Shown piece by piece: positions 28,650-41,500 of a stretch of DNA of 64,000 nucleotides. The position numbers and the translations under genes were made by a program. Below the pieces are notes generated by a model. The model worked only from the letters and a program-made list of their open reading frames with translations, had not been told where the DNA came from and made no database searches. Source of the stretch: Angiostrongylus vasorum. Lineage: Eukaryota > Nematoda > Chromadorea > Rhabditida > Metastrongylidae. Numbering within the stretch: the stretch's first letter is position 1; each line of letters starts with the position of its first letter. The stretch covers positions 1,612,001 through 1,676,000 of the forward strand of contig JADANN010000309.1 in assembly GCA_018806985.1 (NCBI GenBank). Direction: 5' to 3'.

Positions 28650-30560
28650 TTTTGGACTTTGAATTAAAAGCTGGATAGCGAAACTGTTTTCCAATGAACT
28701 TAGTGCGATAATAACTTTTTCTTCAGATAGACTTCAGAATCCAAGCAAGTGAAGTTGAGAAACCCTCGTTTTCTGCAGTAGTGGGTGTTAAGCAATAATC
28801 TTAAACACGGACCTTCCATGTGTAGACTATCCTAGTCTATTTAGTGGCGAGGTTACGATGCATACCCGCTGAGGAAGCAGATACATAAGGATGGTGGGTA
28901 GGATAGGGTTGTGTTCGCATCATGAGAATTGCTCAGTTTTATTGGAGTAATTTATGTACAAGTAAGCTTGTGTGACACCTTTTGCATGGATATTGCCTTA
29001 TTCATCTATACATGAGTATGTTCCGTGTGTCTGTAACTGGGCCCAATGAGGAGCTAGCTCTAAATGGGATTAGATACGTTTGGAATCCATACTTATGTTC
29101 ACTCAATACACTCAACAACTAATGCAAGCACAGGTGATAGAGCTAGAACATTCTTCCATAACCTGGCAAAAAAAAGAGACGGCGTTTCCGATAAGAATTA
29201 TCGAACCTGAAACAGATAAGGTGGAAAATTAATGTTGAGTGCTCAGAAGTTTTCAGTATACGAAATTAGTATACGAGAGGAGAGAACTAGTGAAGAAAGT
29301 TTGGTCACTGTGCTCACAGAGAACGTACTACATGAGAACTTTGTCTGCTATTTAATAATCTGAAACTATTACATAGAATCATCAAGAGTGTTTTGTTATA
29401 CTCACCAGCTTTCACTAGGCTGTTATAAAAAAAACTCTATTGCGGCCAACCTTTCCGCGTCTTCGCCTTCTTAAGTGCTGGTACGACTTGAGCTGAATCG
29501 CCATAGCAGTTTGTTGTTCCGACGTGTGTCCTTGAAGTAGAATCCAGTGGAGCACCGTTCGAATAACGTCACTCTACTTAACGTCTCCTTTAATACAAAC
29601 GGTTCTTAAGCTATCGTAAAGGGTTCTTTAGAAATCAGTTGTGTAAAAGTCTTACAACTACTAGGTGGAGTAGTAGAATTCATGGCTTTTTACACATCTT
29701 CATAATACTCAATTCGTTTACTCACTTGCTGATTCTTCCCGAACTTTATTGTTCATCTTACTCAGTTTAAGCCTATTTTTTTAAATCCTAGTTTATCTTT
29801 CGAGTCGGACTAAGCACTTAGGTGTGAGACATCTACGCTGTGATCGCTGGTGTTCCTCATTTCAACATCAACCCTCCACGTTTCACCAGATGCCTTTTAG
29901 CGTAGAAATTAATGAATGGTGACGTAACGAAAAAAGGCAGGGAAAGAATTAATTCGTACAATAAGAGTCATGAATATCGAGAGGCTTTTACAGCGAGAAA
30001 GCAGCCCCGCAAGACGACGCCTGTTCGACAGCTGCGAGAATGCACTGCGCTCGGTTTTCGTCGCTGTCCTTTCTGTTCTATTGCTTGTCATTATTCAACC
30101 TTTGTACATCCCTCAAACGGATTTCTGGCGAAGAAAATAAGAAACTTCTGGAACTCTGTGATTCAAGTGGTATTTTCTCCGATTTGATAACATGATTTGA
30201 TAGCAAGTCTTAGTGGACGTACATTTCAAGTGATATGTAGTGCAAGTAGCTTAAGTTCCCCTTTCTCAAATGGGATGTGCGAAGTACGGTGGTTAATGAC
30301 GTCGCGCCTGAGAGGCACGCATGATCTCTGGTTCCAACACACCTTAGGCTAACCAAACTTCCCATTTCTTCGATGGCGGCAAATTAGTGGAAGGCTAGCT
30401 TGGAGAAGGCTCTCTTCAGCTCACAAGTGCTGGAAACTTTGTGTGGTGTAGACCTGGGGGAAGATTTAGTAAAGAAAATGGTATTAACACATTCGTGACT
30501 GTATGAGTCATGTACGATTCCTACGCTCTAAAAAATCATAGCCGTTTTTAACGTTATAAA
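28650..30560. other. No gene recognised
   Basis: AT-rich, with short frames on both strands. Nothing is supported by splice sites, domains or repeat matches. Confidence 0.4.
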
Positions 30561-30579
30561 AGCATCTTTTGGCTCTTAA

Positions 30580-30950
30580 TGGACACTTCAAAATCTACAG
30601 ATCTTCGTCAACAAGTTCCCATTCTCTGGAGATTTGCAAGTTTAGCCAGTGTGGTTTCCTGGTGTCCCGATATCAGCCTGACCAAAGTCTGCCCCAAGTC
30701 GTCACCACCACAGGCAGTCGCAGCCCTTGTGGATCAGAGGGAGATCTGCCACCATGCGACTAGTTGATACCAGGACCGTGTTCGGTCCTGGTATTGGTTT
30801 ACACTTAGCTGGCTTCCTGATGGAAACGCCGGATTCCTTCTCAGCTTGGGAAACCCTGCCGGAAGAATGAATCCCCTCCCTCCACCTCCCGCTTTACATC
30901 GCAGCCCAACACCCATGAACGCCTCTCAGCCACGTTGAAGCGGTAAACCG
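30580..30950 (+). repeat. Repeat family C copy
   Basis: Same order as at 8.3 kb: gaccaaagtctgccccaagtc, ggatcagagggagatctgcc, gtcctggtattggtttacac, catcgcagcccaacacccat. Confidence 0.8.
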
Positions 30951-31070
30951 TAGGGAAGGATAGGGAATAGGATAACAGTTTGAAATTGTCATCCACCATT
31001 TGCCTTTTTGAATATGTATGAACTATCTGGTCTGATATGGTGATTTTAGTAAAAACGCGTCAAAAAACGA

Positions 31071-33193
31071 ATGATGAACGGTACACCGGTGAAAAAAGGA
31101 GACATGAAGTATGCAGTGATGTTGGACATTGGAAACGGCAAGTGTTTATCTTCGTTTGAACGCCCAAGAAAAAGACTTAGTGATCTCTGCCAGGTTCGTC
31201 ACGATGCTCCGGGGTGCTGGTCAGTCGTCAGCACGTGCTTACTGCTGCGCACTGTTTCGTTACAAAGGAGGAATGCGGGTCTCCTCTTGCAAATCACAAG
31301 AAGTGGAAACCTAAGTAACACCATTTTCTTGTTCATTCCTTTCGAAAGAACCGCTTAGCAAGAATCATGTTATGAAGGTGAGGCGCCCCTATTCTGTTTT
31401 TTTTTAATGTTTTTTTATGTTTCAGTGATGAGGCTAACATAGTGTATGTGCATTACGGTGGATATTGTGTGGTGGTAAAGCCAGATGGACACTGCCCAGA
31501 AGCTGAGGCAACGAGGAGAGTCAAAGCAGTTCAGGTGTGATTCGCTGTTGTAGCGTCGTTCATGGCCGATGCATTGCATGAGGATTACAGATGGTAGTTC
31601 CCGCCCGTTACTTCATGTCTAAGTGCCGATCTGGCGACATCGCTATTGTTGAGTTAGAGACCGCACTTCCCGAGAGTACCAACTATTACGACATCGCCTG
31701 CTTGCCTACTAGGAGAGTCAAACTCAGAGGACGTAACCTCACTTCAGCAGGTTATGGGTATGACCGTAAGTAGAGTATTAGTATAGTACCAGGGAAGTTT
31801 ACAGTGGGGAGAAATCAAAGCGTCTACTTTTCTTTGAGCGGGTGAATTCTTAAATAAGAAATTGAAATGAACTCGTCAGAGGAGGTACGAAACGTTAAAT
31901 AAAAGTGAATTGCCTCGCCACCACTTTGTAACCATTTGCGAAGCGTCCAACTTGAGCCAAGTTATTATAATGAGAAGAAATGAAACAAATTAAGCCTATA
32001 ATAATGAATCTCATGAGAAGTGCAGCGAGGATCGGACTCGATTTATTTCCACTTGAAAAGTGTTTTTGTAAAGGAGATTAATTTCGCGCCTAAACGACAT
32101 TTAGGCTTGTGTTATAAGCATAAATGTAAAGGTTTTCACCGAGGAGTCATTCAAATGCTAGCGCAATCGTTGTTTTGCAATCCTGAAAAAGGCCATCCTC
32201 TAGAAATTACATGTTTTGGTTAGGAAAGCTGTCCGATGTGTTGCCGTCAACCCGCAAACTCGTTCCCATTTCCACCCGGGTGGTGCTGCACTCATCTGCG
32301 TCCTCATAACGGGTCCTCCACACGGAAATTTGATGCAATCAACTCTAAAAAAGCTGCAGTCGCCTTTAAGAAGCTTGTCTATCAGCTGTTTTGTCGAAAA
32401 CTTAAGTGTCTAATTTGCGTGTAGGCGTGGATGTTACCTCTCCTTAACAACACCCTTCGCTCTACTTACGTGAGTGTTAAAATTTCAGCAGAAAATAGAA
32501 AGCTCTTCGTTACTCCAACAGTTTACGGCTGAATTGTTATGAAAGAAACCAACCACAACGATGCCAAAATATCGCAAAACTTGGACCCCTGGCCAGATCG
32601 AACCACTATTTCCCTTTCTGGGGGGCTCGCACATTACACACTGCACCACGGAGGCCTTTGCCGTGCGATTCCCTCAGCTACTTTTCTAACTATCAGTGCA
32701 ATTAGCAATCACCCGTCAACGGGATAAATATTACAATAAAGCACTACGCGAACACCAATTATGTGACTATATCAGATTTGGTGTCTATTTCTGAAGAAGA
32801 CACCTTCTTTCTCATTGTTGTACAAGAGAGTAGTACTACGTATTACAATCACGTTACAAATGTCGAAAACCGACTTCTGAGGTTTCTAGCGGATAATGTG
32901 GCTGCCACGGAGAAGCACATGGAGAAGGTCACATACTCCAAAGAGCCGTTCTGCGACCCGTCTATCAAAGTCGGTAAGGACGCGTTCTGCGTTGTGGAAA
33001 AGGAACAGTTCGCCTGCAAGGTTTTGATTGTGCAAATCTTTCCAGCCAGATTCTTTCCCTCCCACACTTGATTTCTAGGGCGACAGCGGTAGCGGAGTGA
33101 TGCAGCCGGCCAGTGAGCTGCGGGATTACGTGATGGGAGTGCTGGCCATCGGTCTCAATTGCAACGACGTTCAAGTGTTTATGCAACGAGGCG
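31071..33193 (+). pseudogene. Trypsin-fold (S1) serine protease, probably broken
   Basis: Exons 31071-31137, 31194-31314, 31359-31377 (19 nt), 31433-31534, 31591-31765, 32425-32469, 32890-33020 and 33079-33193 fit in phase. Dibasic KKR before MMNGTPVKKGD resembles zymogen cleavage. LTAAHC supplies His, DIAIVEL supplies Asp and CKGDSGSG supplies Ser. The residue six before the Ser (specificity pocket base) is Phe rather than the Asp of trypsin, so trypsin specificity is not expected. Intron 31138-31193 is GC-AG. Exon 32425-32469 carries an in-frame TAA (32445-32447) between DVTSP and QHPSLYLPDNVA, and a TAA also precedes the first exon. The C-terminus past 33193 was not resolved. Family is certain; functional state is doubtful. 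It may be an assembly error rather than true loss. Confidence 0.82.
32545..32725 (-). repeat. SINE-A, reverse copy in protease intron
   Basis: aaccaaccacaacgatgcc, agatcgaaccactatttccc, ctcgcacattacacactgca and agcaatcacccgtcaacggg in reversed SINE-A order. Confidence 0.75.
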
Positions 33194-33762
33194 GTTTGTT
33201 TTTGTTTCTTTCGATATCTATTGTAGCTCTATTATGGGATAAGACGAACAAAACGACTCGCCGTGTCAGCTGTTTTCAGTGTGGGAAAACTGATTGTGCG
33301 CGCGTCTGGGTATGTTTGTGGACATGCATATGGTAGATTTTCTAAGAAACAAACACCGTTTGTATTCTTCAACTTTAAATACGGCGTATACCAAAGTTCG
33401 TCAGCCGAAATATAAGCGTACGTATTTTCTCCTATACGGTCTGGAACTATTACTCGGTGACGGCGATTTTCTATGCTTCTGGTGCCAATCGATCTTGCAA
33501 AAGTGTCCTCAGCAGCGACTGGCTGGAGGAACAGTTACCACGGTGTTTGAAAAATTGGCAGTCGATTAATGAGAACCCGACTAATTTCTTAATGGTAGTA
33601 ATTTTCATACCCATTCCTTTCTCAATTTCTATGTACCGCGTCTGGTTAGTTATTGAATTGAATTGGGTTCATCCGGTTGTTCAGTGCCGATCGCAAACGA
33701 TTTGGTTCTCAGCGGCTTCTGTCAAATACCTGACCAAGCACAACGCATGTGGACAGAAAAAC

Positions 33763-33773
33763 CACACCCACAC

Positions 33774-33863
<90 letters not shown>

Positions 33864-33892
33864 CACACAGACACACACACTACACACACACA
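33763..33892. repeat. (CA)n microsatellite
   Basis: About 130 bases of CA repeat with a pure central run near 90 bases. The long His-Thr or Cys-Val frames across it are artefacts. Confidence 0.97.
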
Positions 33893-33899
33893 TTTACAT

Positions 33900-34950
33900 G
33901 CACGTACACACGCAAACATCACCCTCGTGGCCAAGCATTACTAGTGAGTGTCGAATTGCGATGCAGAGCGGGAGTTTTTCTCTGTTCCTATAAACTGAGG
34001 ATTTTGACGTTTTTATCTGAAAGCCTAGCTAAGAGCAAAACTATGCCATGGAAATAACCTAAAACCGACTTTCATTAAACTTCACCTCCGAAAAAACGAT
34101 CAATACTTCCCGATATGCCACTGAAAGTCAGGGAAGTTTTCTATGGTTCTCTTCTCGAAAAAAAGTATTGAAGAATATTCAACTTCCTCGTCTAGTCCTT
34201 GCATCATGCAAAGCGCAAGCTATTTCAGCGCATAATTGGCTATGGTAAGCACATCGGTGCTTTTTTCTTTGCAAAGTAACTTTCTGCTCCCATAACATGG
34301 GTTTAATAAAAATGCGGCCGTAGGCAAAACCATTGACGCTGAGATTTCTCCTAAAACCGATACAACCTTAATGTGTATCGCTGTGTAGGATTGGTTTTAG
34401 GTGGACGGCTGTATAGTTTTGTTCTAGCAACAACGATATTCAGAAACACATCGACCTATGTTGAGCTTTCAACACCTTGTCGGATTTTCAAGCGATATTG
34501 CGTTCTCTGGAATCTCACTTATTCGAAACGAGTTGGAGGTCTTCGGAAGGTCCGATTCTGTGGACACTATGAAGAGTCCAATACAAACAAGATGAGGGTC
34601 CGAACTTAGCGATATTGCAGTGACTTTGTAAACATGAAATAGTAAACTCTGCACTTTCGACTGACATATAAGATGAATTCTATAGTACAAAACTCTATTT
34701 AAAAGCAAGTGATCGACTTTTGAAGGAAAGAAAAACTTCAGCTGCTTCCTGGACACCGCCATTGTTCTGCGTTGTGTCGATGGATATGTGTTTCATCTGA
34801 AAAACATCTATTATGACTAAAAAAGCAGATGAATTAACTGTAGAGATAGTGATAAGCGAGATTTCCCATAACTAACGACATTACAATGGGCGAGTTCTCG
34901 TAGTTGAAGTAAAGTGACAGAGAAATATGCTAAAAGTATTGTAACTCAGT
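33900..34950. other. No gene recognised
   Basis: No supported exon or repeat family match was found. Confidence 0.35.
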
Positions 34951-34954
34951 GCTA

Positions 34955-35220
34955 TTTTTTTTCATGGCAAGATATTGCGCGAAGCACAACCACAAGGATG
35001 CCGAAATATGAGCAAGACCAGGAACCTCAGTTGCGCCTAGAACCCGCAATTACCTATCAGGGTCCTCACATGCTCTGCATTGCACTGATCGAGCTACTTG
35101 CTTTGCCTCTCTCTCTCTCTCTCTCGGTCACCTTTCTACCTTAACGGTGCTATCAGCAGTGATCCGTTAACGAAAATAATCTGGCCGTGGAAAATCGGTA
35201 TTACGCCTGGTTAAGCTGAA
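34955..35220 (-). repeat. SINE-A, reverse copy
   Basis: ggcaagatattgcgcgaagc, acaaccacaaggatgccgaa, tagaacccgcaattacctat, then ggttaagctgaagctgcatg in reverse family order. It contains a short CT run. Confidence 0.65.
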
Positions 35221-35221
35221 G

Positions 35222-35745
35222 CTGCATGCGAACATTGGAATGGGATAATCACCTGTATCACCTGAAGCCCCGCTGATCGTCGAGTAACTCGAGCGGGCGC
35301 CAGTAAGTCTTTCCATTTTTTCCTGTCGCGTGCAAAAAGTAGCCCAGTGGGTTCTACTCGCTCTAGGGACTCGTCGAGCATCATATCTTTTTTTCTAGGC
35401 TCTTCGTGAAGAACTATGACCATCGGGTCGGTGGTCTTCCTGCAGAGCGTTTGACATCCCGAAGAATCCAGTCACTAATGGCTCTTGTTCATCGGTTGTC
35501 ATTCATACGCATTACGTGTCCGGCCCACCTTATCTTCGACTGCTTGGCGTACAGAACGGCATCTTTGATTTTTGATCGTTGACGCAGGTCGGAGCTTCGG
35601 ATCCCTTCCCTTACCTGTGTGACATGGGATACTCCAAGCATCGTCCTTTCGACTGCGCGTTCAATAAATCTGAATGATTTTTCATCCTGTTTACGCAGCG
35701 ACAGGTTTCTGACGCATGACTGTTAGGGTAAGAAAAAAAACTGGG
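35222..35745 (-). mobile_element. RTE retrotransposon, 3' fragment
   Basis: Closely matches 38640-39120 (acctgaagccccgctgatcg, gcgccagtaagtctttcc, catcgggtcggtggtcttcc, cattacgtgtccggcccacc). These are the C-terminal coding part and 3' end only, as expected of a 5'-truncated insertion. Confidence 0.85.
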
Positions 35746-35754
35746 TGGTAGAAT

Positions 35755-35875
35755 AACAAAGCAAGGGCCTCAGTTGGTACGGTGTGAGCTTCCGAAAAGT
35801 GTAGAAGGCATGTTTGAAGCCCTGCTGAGTTCAGTTTTGCTCATATCTCAGCATCCTTGTGGATGTATTCCAAAA
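35755..35875 (+). repeat. SINE-A head and 3' module
   Basis: agggcctcagttggtacggt, then ttttgctcatatctcagcat and ccttgtggatgta; tRNA-like head worn. Confidence 0.6.
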
Positions 35876-36399
35876 ATGTCTATCGATTCGGTTTAGGTGC
35901 AGTAGCTGCTCAGATCTCGAAAGAATACTACGCTTTCTGCTTAGTGGTTATACGAGGTGGAACAAGAAAATAAATCGTCACATCGTTATATATTATACTA
36001 CATTACAGGCGATAAAAACAGGGAGTATCGTGGGACGGTTATCACTAGTGTGCGCAAGTACCTCGACTGGATCTGCTTCCAAAGCGGTATATGTGTACCT
36101 CCTTTGAACACAACGACTGCGAGAAAAAGAAAAAAATGGTATCGATCTATAGTCATCGAGCTGTTTGATGACAGCGTTCTCTTCCTGCTTTGTGGTTTCT
36201 TGAACAGCTCTGATTGGTGCATAGTTTCTCACAACTCCATGCTTCTAGTTCTTTTTTATCATGAACTGTTCGAAACTATGCATAAAATGTTAAAATGATG
36301 TTTCCTTTTCTTTTTGCAAACTTCAACCTCTAATGGTCTTCCCCAATTCACGCGGCTCCACTATCCCTAAGACTGCAAGGAGAATCGACTTGAAAAGCG

Positions 36400-36545
36400 T
36401 TCACAAAGAAGATGAAATCCTCAAGCAGCAGCAGAACGAACACGCCAAATGTTCAAAAGACCTTTGTCGACGACGAACACGAGGAAAACCAATCGATTGT
36501 AATAAGTCCTGGAATCCGCTTAGTAAATGTGATGGGTCGTATAAA
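36400..36545 (+). repeat. Repeat D copy
   Basis: aaatcctcaagcagcagcag, agacctttgtcgacgacgaa, gaggaaaaccaatcgattgt, tggaatccgcttagtaaatg match 24570-24705. It directly abuts a reverse SINE-B. Confidence 0.6.
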
Positions 36546-36547
36546 TA

Positions 36548-36805
36548 AAGAATAAGAAGGATAAAGCTCCTGGCGTTGATCAATCCCTGAGGGATGCGCC
36601 ATGCATCCGACTTCATTAAGTATCGTTGGAGGTGATTGAATGCATATCTGGCCTTTACAATAACTCGCGGTGGCCTACCGATATATCGAGCCAGTGCTGC
36701 TATCCTCTCAGACAAGTCTGGCACCAATTTGCCGACGCCAGAGGGATGGAAGGCTTGATGGGCCATGGGAGCGGGGAGCTATTCCACGTGTGTGTGGTAG
36801 GGCAC
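36548..36805 (-). repeat. SINE-B, reverse copy
   Basis: aggataaagctcctggcgtt, gcatatctggcctttacaat, gatatatcgagccagtgctg, ttgatgggccatgggagcgg, then the head side ccacgtgtgtgtggtagggc. Confidence 0.85.
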
Positions 36806-37354
36806 CCCGAGGGTCGTGTAAATAAATAGTAATAAAACAAATGATACGAAAACGCTATTGTTGTACAGTTGAAGATGGCGCCGTTCACGCATGCACAATT
36901 CCCAGATCGGCTACCTCCTTTGGGCAACTAAATCTTTCTTCCATCATACACTTAGTTACTCAGTATCCACTTAAGTTAAACGGTCTGTGGCGAAGAGGAT
37001 TTTGTGTTGACCGCCACCCGACTTTAACAATCACTGTACAGCCCCATTTCATATGCAGCATGCTATAGCTTTAGGAGGTCGACCGATTTACGACTTGGGC
37101 CCAGCTGGTCAGCCATATAAATCGATCGTCTGCGAGAAATTTCATAATTCGAGAAATTTTTTTCTAATAAACATCATGAAAACTACACAAGGAGTGCTTT
37201 TACTTGCAGAATATAAAGAAAAAACCGAAAATTCATGAGATGTGCAAAAACGAAGCAAAATCATCACGTTCATTTGTGATTGACTAGATGACTACCGTAC
37301 GTGGTCGTACGACAAGAAGCATTGATGCTGTTATTTATTTAGCACAAGAGCGCG

Positions 37355-37650
37355 TGTGGCGCGTGTGGCGCAGTAGTCGAAGGGGCCGTGCAACACACAC
37401 GTGGAATCGATCCCCCACACCCATGGCCTACCAAGCCTTCCATCCCTCTGAGGTCGACAAACTGGGACCAGACCTGTCGGGGAGGATGGCAGCACTGGCG
37501 CGATATATCGGTAGGCCACTGCGAGTCATTGTAAAGGCCAGATATGCATTCAATCATCTCGAAACGATGCTTCATGAAGTCGATTGCATGGCGCATCCCT
37601 CAGAGATTGATCAACACCGAGACCTTTATCCTTTATTTATTTAGCACTTA
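37355..37650 (+). repeat. SINE-B, forward copy
   Basis: Head gtgtggcgcagtagtcgaag with B-box-like ggaatcgatccccc, body gcactggcgcgatatatcgg and gtcattgtaaaggccagata, tail gacctttatcctttatttat. One of the best copies. Confidence 0.9.
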
Positions 37651-37914
37651 GTTGCCACATCCTCAGATGTCATTCGTTCATCGAGTACCTATCGGTTTCC
37701 CTTACTTGCCTCGTGCCTTCAGTACATTTCGTGCTGCTTCCATGGAAGTTTGTCTACAGTCGAACTCATGAGACAAAATAACACAACTACATGATATTGA
37801 AAGCATCATCTCATTCTGTTAAAATGGTTTTGTTATAAAGAGTATTGCATGGTAAATAACTAGGGGAGAAATAGGCCGACTTTGAAATAATCTGAGGCTA
37901 AAATAGCAATATAT

Positions 37915-38345
37915 AACTTTTTATCTACTGCCTATTAATTTTTTCACAGGAGGGTATTGTATAAAGTACAACCGCCACGACGTTCAGATATTTGCAAAAC
38001 TTGGACTCCAAGCTTGATTCAAATCTTCGACCACTTTTACCCTAACACTCCGGTCAGCAATCACCCGTCAGGGGAGCAAAAATCTGCATTGAACCCAGGT
38101 AGGTAGAAGATATAGTCGAAATCGCACTATATAACTTTTGATATACTGCTTATTACTATTTTATGGGAGGGTATTATGTGAAATGCAACCACAGTGATGC
38201 TCATATTTGCAAATCTTGGACAGGTTTCCAGATTTAGTGGTGCATAAGGTAACACTTGAGTCCCTGGAAGGAAAGTCGAAGGTTCGTATTTAGGCTACGG
38301 TTCAAGTTTTGCAAATATCTCAGCATCATTGTGGTGGTATTTAGC
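37915..38345. repeat. SINE-A cluster, two reverse units then one forward
   Basis: Reverse units 37915-38110 and 38125-38225 (tails taactttttatctactgcc and taacttttgatatactgctt) are followed by a forward head (gtggtgcataaggtaacac; B-box-like aaggttcgtattt). The 3' module ttttgcaaatatctcagcat ends at 38345. Confidence 0.75.
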
Positions 38346-38569
38346 AAAATCTGAAGTCAATAAGTTACTGTGATCAAAGACAGTTCGCTAGATCAAAATA
38401 GCAGAAAACAGGGTTTAAATTTCTGTAGGGCAACAACGAAAGCAACGGGTGTTTGCCACAAAATCTTTTACAGAATTCGTAATGGGAAAAACTTTCAGTG
38501 ATTACGCAACGAGCTTCCCACTTATAACGCCCCGGAACTGACTTGTCAAGATTCCAGAAGAAGAATATT

Positions 38570-41500
38570 GATTAAGAAGCATTTTGGAGTTCTATTAAGG
38601 GTGCGGCGATTTCTGGTTTCACAAGACATTTAAGAATCCAATTTTGTATCACCTGTATCACCTGTAGTTCCGCTGGTCGTCGGGTAACTCGAGCAGGTGC
38701 CAGTAAGTCTTTCCATTTTTTTCCTGTCGCGTGCAAGAGTAGCCCAGTGGGTTCTGCTCGCTCTAGGGACTCATCGAGCATCATATCGTTTTTTCTAGGC
38801 TCTTCGTGAAGAACTATGACCATCGGGTCGGTGGTCTTCCTGCAGTACGTTTGACATCCCGAGGAATCCAGTCACTAACGGCTCTTGTCCATCGGTTGTC
38901 ATTCATACACATTACGTGTCCGAGCCATCTCATCTTCGACTGTTTGGCGTACAAAACGGCATCTTTGATTTTTGATCGTTAACGCAGATCGGAGCTTCGG
39001 ATCCCATCCCTTACTTATGTGAAACGGGTATACTCCCCAGCATCGTCCTTTCGACTGCGCGTTCGATAACGCTGAGTGATCTTTCACCCTGCTTACGCAG
39101 CGACCAGGTTTCTGACGCATGCGTTAGGACAGGAAGTACCGTTGAGTCGAAAAGGTGGGCACACAGTCGGGTGTTCTTTGTTCTCATCACTACATCCTCG
39201 ATGCTTCCCAGGCCGCTCGTTCCTTCTGCTCAGCTCTGGAGCTAAGTCGTTCATCATTTCGATTTCCCGACCTAGATAGACAAAACTGGAGCATTCACAG
39301 ATATTGGTTCCGTTGAGCGTGAATGATGCATACGAAACCAATCCGTTCTTCATGAACATCGTTTTTTGCGAGATTTGGTCGAAGACCAATCTTTCGACAG
39401 GCTGTATCAAAGTCGGCAAGCATACGTTCCGCTTGGCTAATGTTTGGTGCTATAAGGACGATGTCATCAGCAAAGCCAAGATGGTGTAACTGCCGACCAT
39501 CGATTTTTCACTCCTATATTATCCCGATTCCAATGATCGCATGACGTTCTGGAGGGTGGCGGTAAATAATTTTGGCGAGGTATCGCCCTGCCTAACTCCT
39601 CCTTTAACTTAGTATCGTTGTAGAATGGTGATACCTTGGTTGTGAAATTTTTGTACAGCTCCCGAAGAATTTTTTGTGTACTGAGTAGGGACTCCTTGAC
39701 CATCAAGGGCTTCCATGACTGCTTCTATCTCAATTGAATCAAAGGCCTTCTGCAAATCGGTGAAGGTGAGACAGAGCGCTCTTTCGTACTTTCGCGATAC
39801 TTCAACGAGTTTTTGTTATCGTGTGGATGTCGTCCATCGTACTAAATCCTTTTCGATACCCTACTTGCTCACATGGCTCTCCTTCGTCCAGTGTTCTGTC
39901 AATACTGTTTAGGATGACTCGAGTGAAAAGTTTGTAGACGACAGACAGCAAGCAGATTGGGCAATAGTGGCCGATATCGTGGAGGTCTCCCTTCTTACAC
40001 AATAGCGCTGTCTTGCTGGTCTTCCACTGAACAGGAACCTTGCCTCCAGACAGGTAACGAGTGAAGAGCAGAGCCAGTGTGTTTACGAGGACTGGTGGAA
40101 GGTTCTTCAGGTGTTCTCATTTTATCCTGTCCAGACCTGGTGCTGTTCGATTTTTTCACCGACGAAATGGCATGTCGGATTTCGGAAGGGAGAACAGGTG
40201 GTACAACATATCCATCCTCGTTTATTTCACATGACGAGCGGTGGACGTGGCTATCGAAGAGGTCTGAGTAGCATTCGTGAATGATTTTCTCCATTGCCTT
40301 TCTGGACGCTGAAACTGTTCCGTCTGGGCGTCAGACGGCAATCATCTTGGTCTTGTAATTGGCGAAGCTTCGGAGGGCTTTGCGAATCCTTTTCCCAGCA
40401 TCTGCACTTCGACAATTACTGTTGCTGTTCTCTCTTTAGGATCTTCTTTCATCGCTTGTCTGCATTGTTTTTAAAAAATTCGAACGTTAGTTCGCGGTTG
40501 CCTGCAGCTCGTGCGATTCCACGCTGGCGTAACCCCTTGAGTGTTTCTGGAGACAGATGTCTCTTGGTGACTTTCGAACTCTCAGCTTTCATAGCGCTAA
40601 CGTGAAGATGTTGAATGAGCCGATCGTATTCTTCATCGATGTTGTCGACAACGGCATCTTCCCAACAGCCGACTAATGAATTGAATAAGTCCCAGTTTGT
40701 TGTGGTTCCAAGACTTCGCTTTTTGAATTTGGCGGCTTTTTTCTCCTTTGCGCGAGAAATAGAATCTAGCACGAAGGAGACTGTGGGTCTGATCCCGTGT
40801 AGAATTTTGGGACAACAACGACATCGGTTAGGCAAAACCTATTTACTATGATGTGGTCTATTTCGTTATGGTACTCTCCAGTGGGAGACTCCCACGTCCA
40901 GCGTTGAGGGTGGGGGGTTCTGGAATTGCGAGTTACCATTGATGGTCTTGGTCGCCATGATAAACTCAGATAACGGCTCACCCTGTTCGTTCCATTCTAT
41001 TCCATGGGTCGCAATGTGACGTTCTTCGGACGTTCTTCTTGGTCCAATCTTGGCATTGAAATCTCCAATGATGACCTTGAAGAATGTGTGGTCTTCTCTG
41101 TAGAACTCCTCCAAGTCCATATAGAACGCTTCGACTTCTTCTTCGTCATAGTTTGATGTCAGCGCGTAAACGACGAAGATTGTCAAAGCCGGAATTGATT
41201 CACATCTTTTTAATCGTAAACGTCCGATTCGGGTTGTAAGTTGTTCGAATGAATCGATGTTCATGGACAAACTCGTGTTGACGAGAACGCCGACGCCGCC
41301 GACTCCTCTGCTGTCGCATGTTCCTGGGAACAGTTCTTCTCCGGTGTCATAGACGACGTTGAATGGGTGGCGTCATCTCATCTCGGCCAGGCTGATGACG
41401 TCGTACCTTATCCTCCTTGCTTGCATGAGCAAGTCTTCTATCAAGGACTCGGATGCAAGTGTACGTGCATTGTAGGTACAGATCGTCACCATAGTTCTTT

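Noticed and set aside
33681..33993. Long His-Thr and Cys-Val repeat frames on both strands
   Set aside because: They are translations of the (CA)n microsatellite.
36401..37644. Open frames of 60-120 residues around 36.4-37.6 kb
   Set aside because: They run through SINE-B and repeat D on both strands; translations of repeats, not genes.
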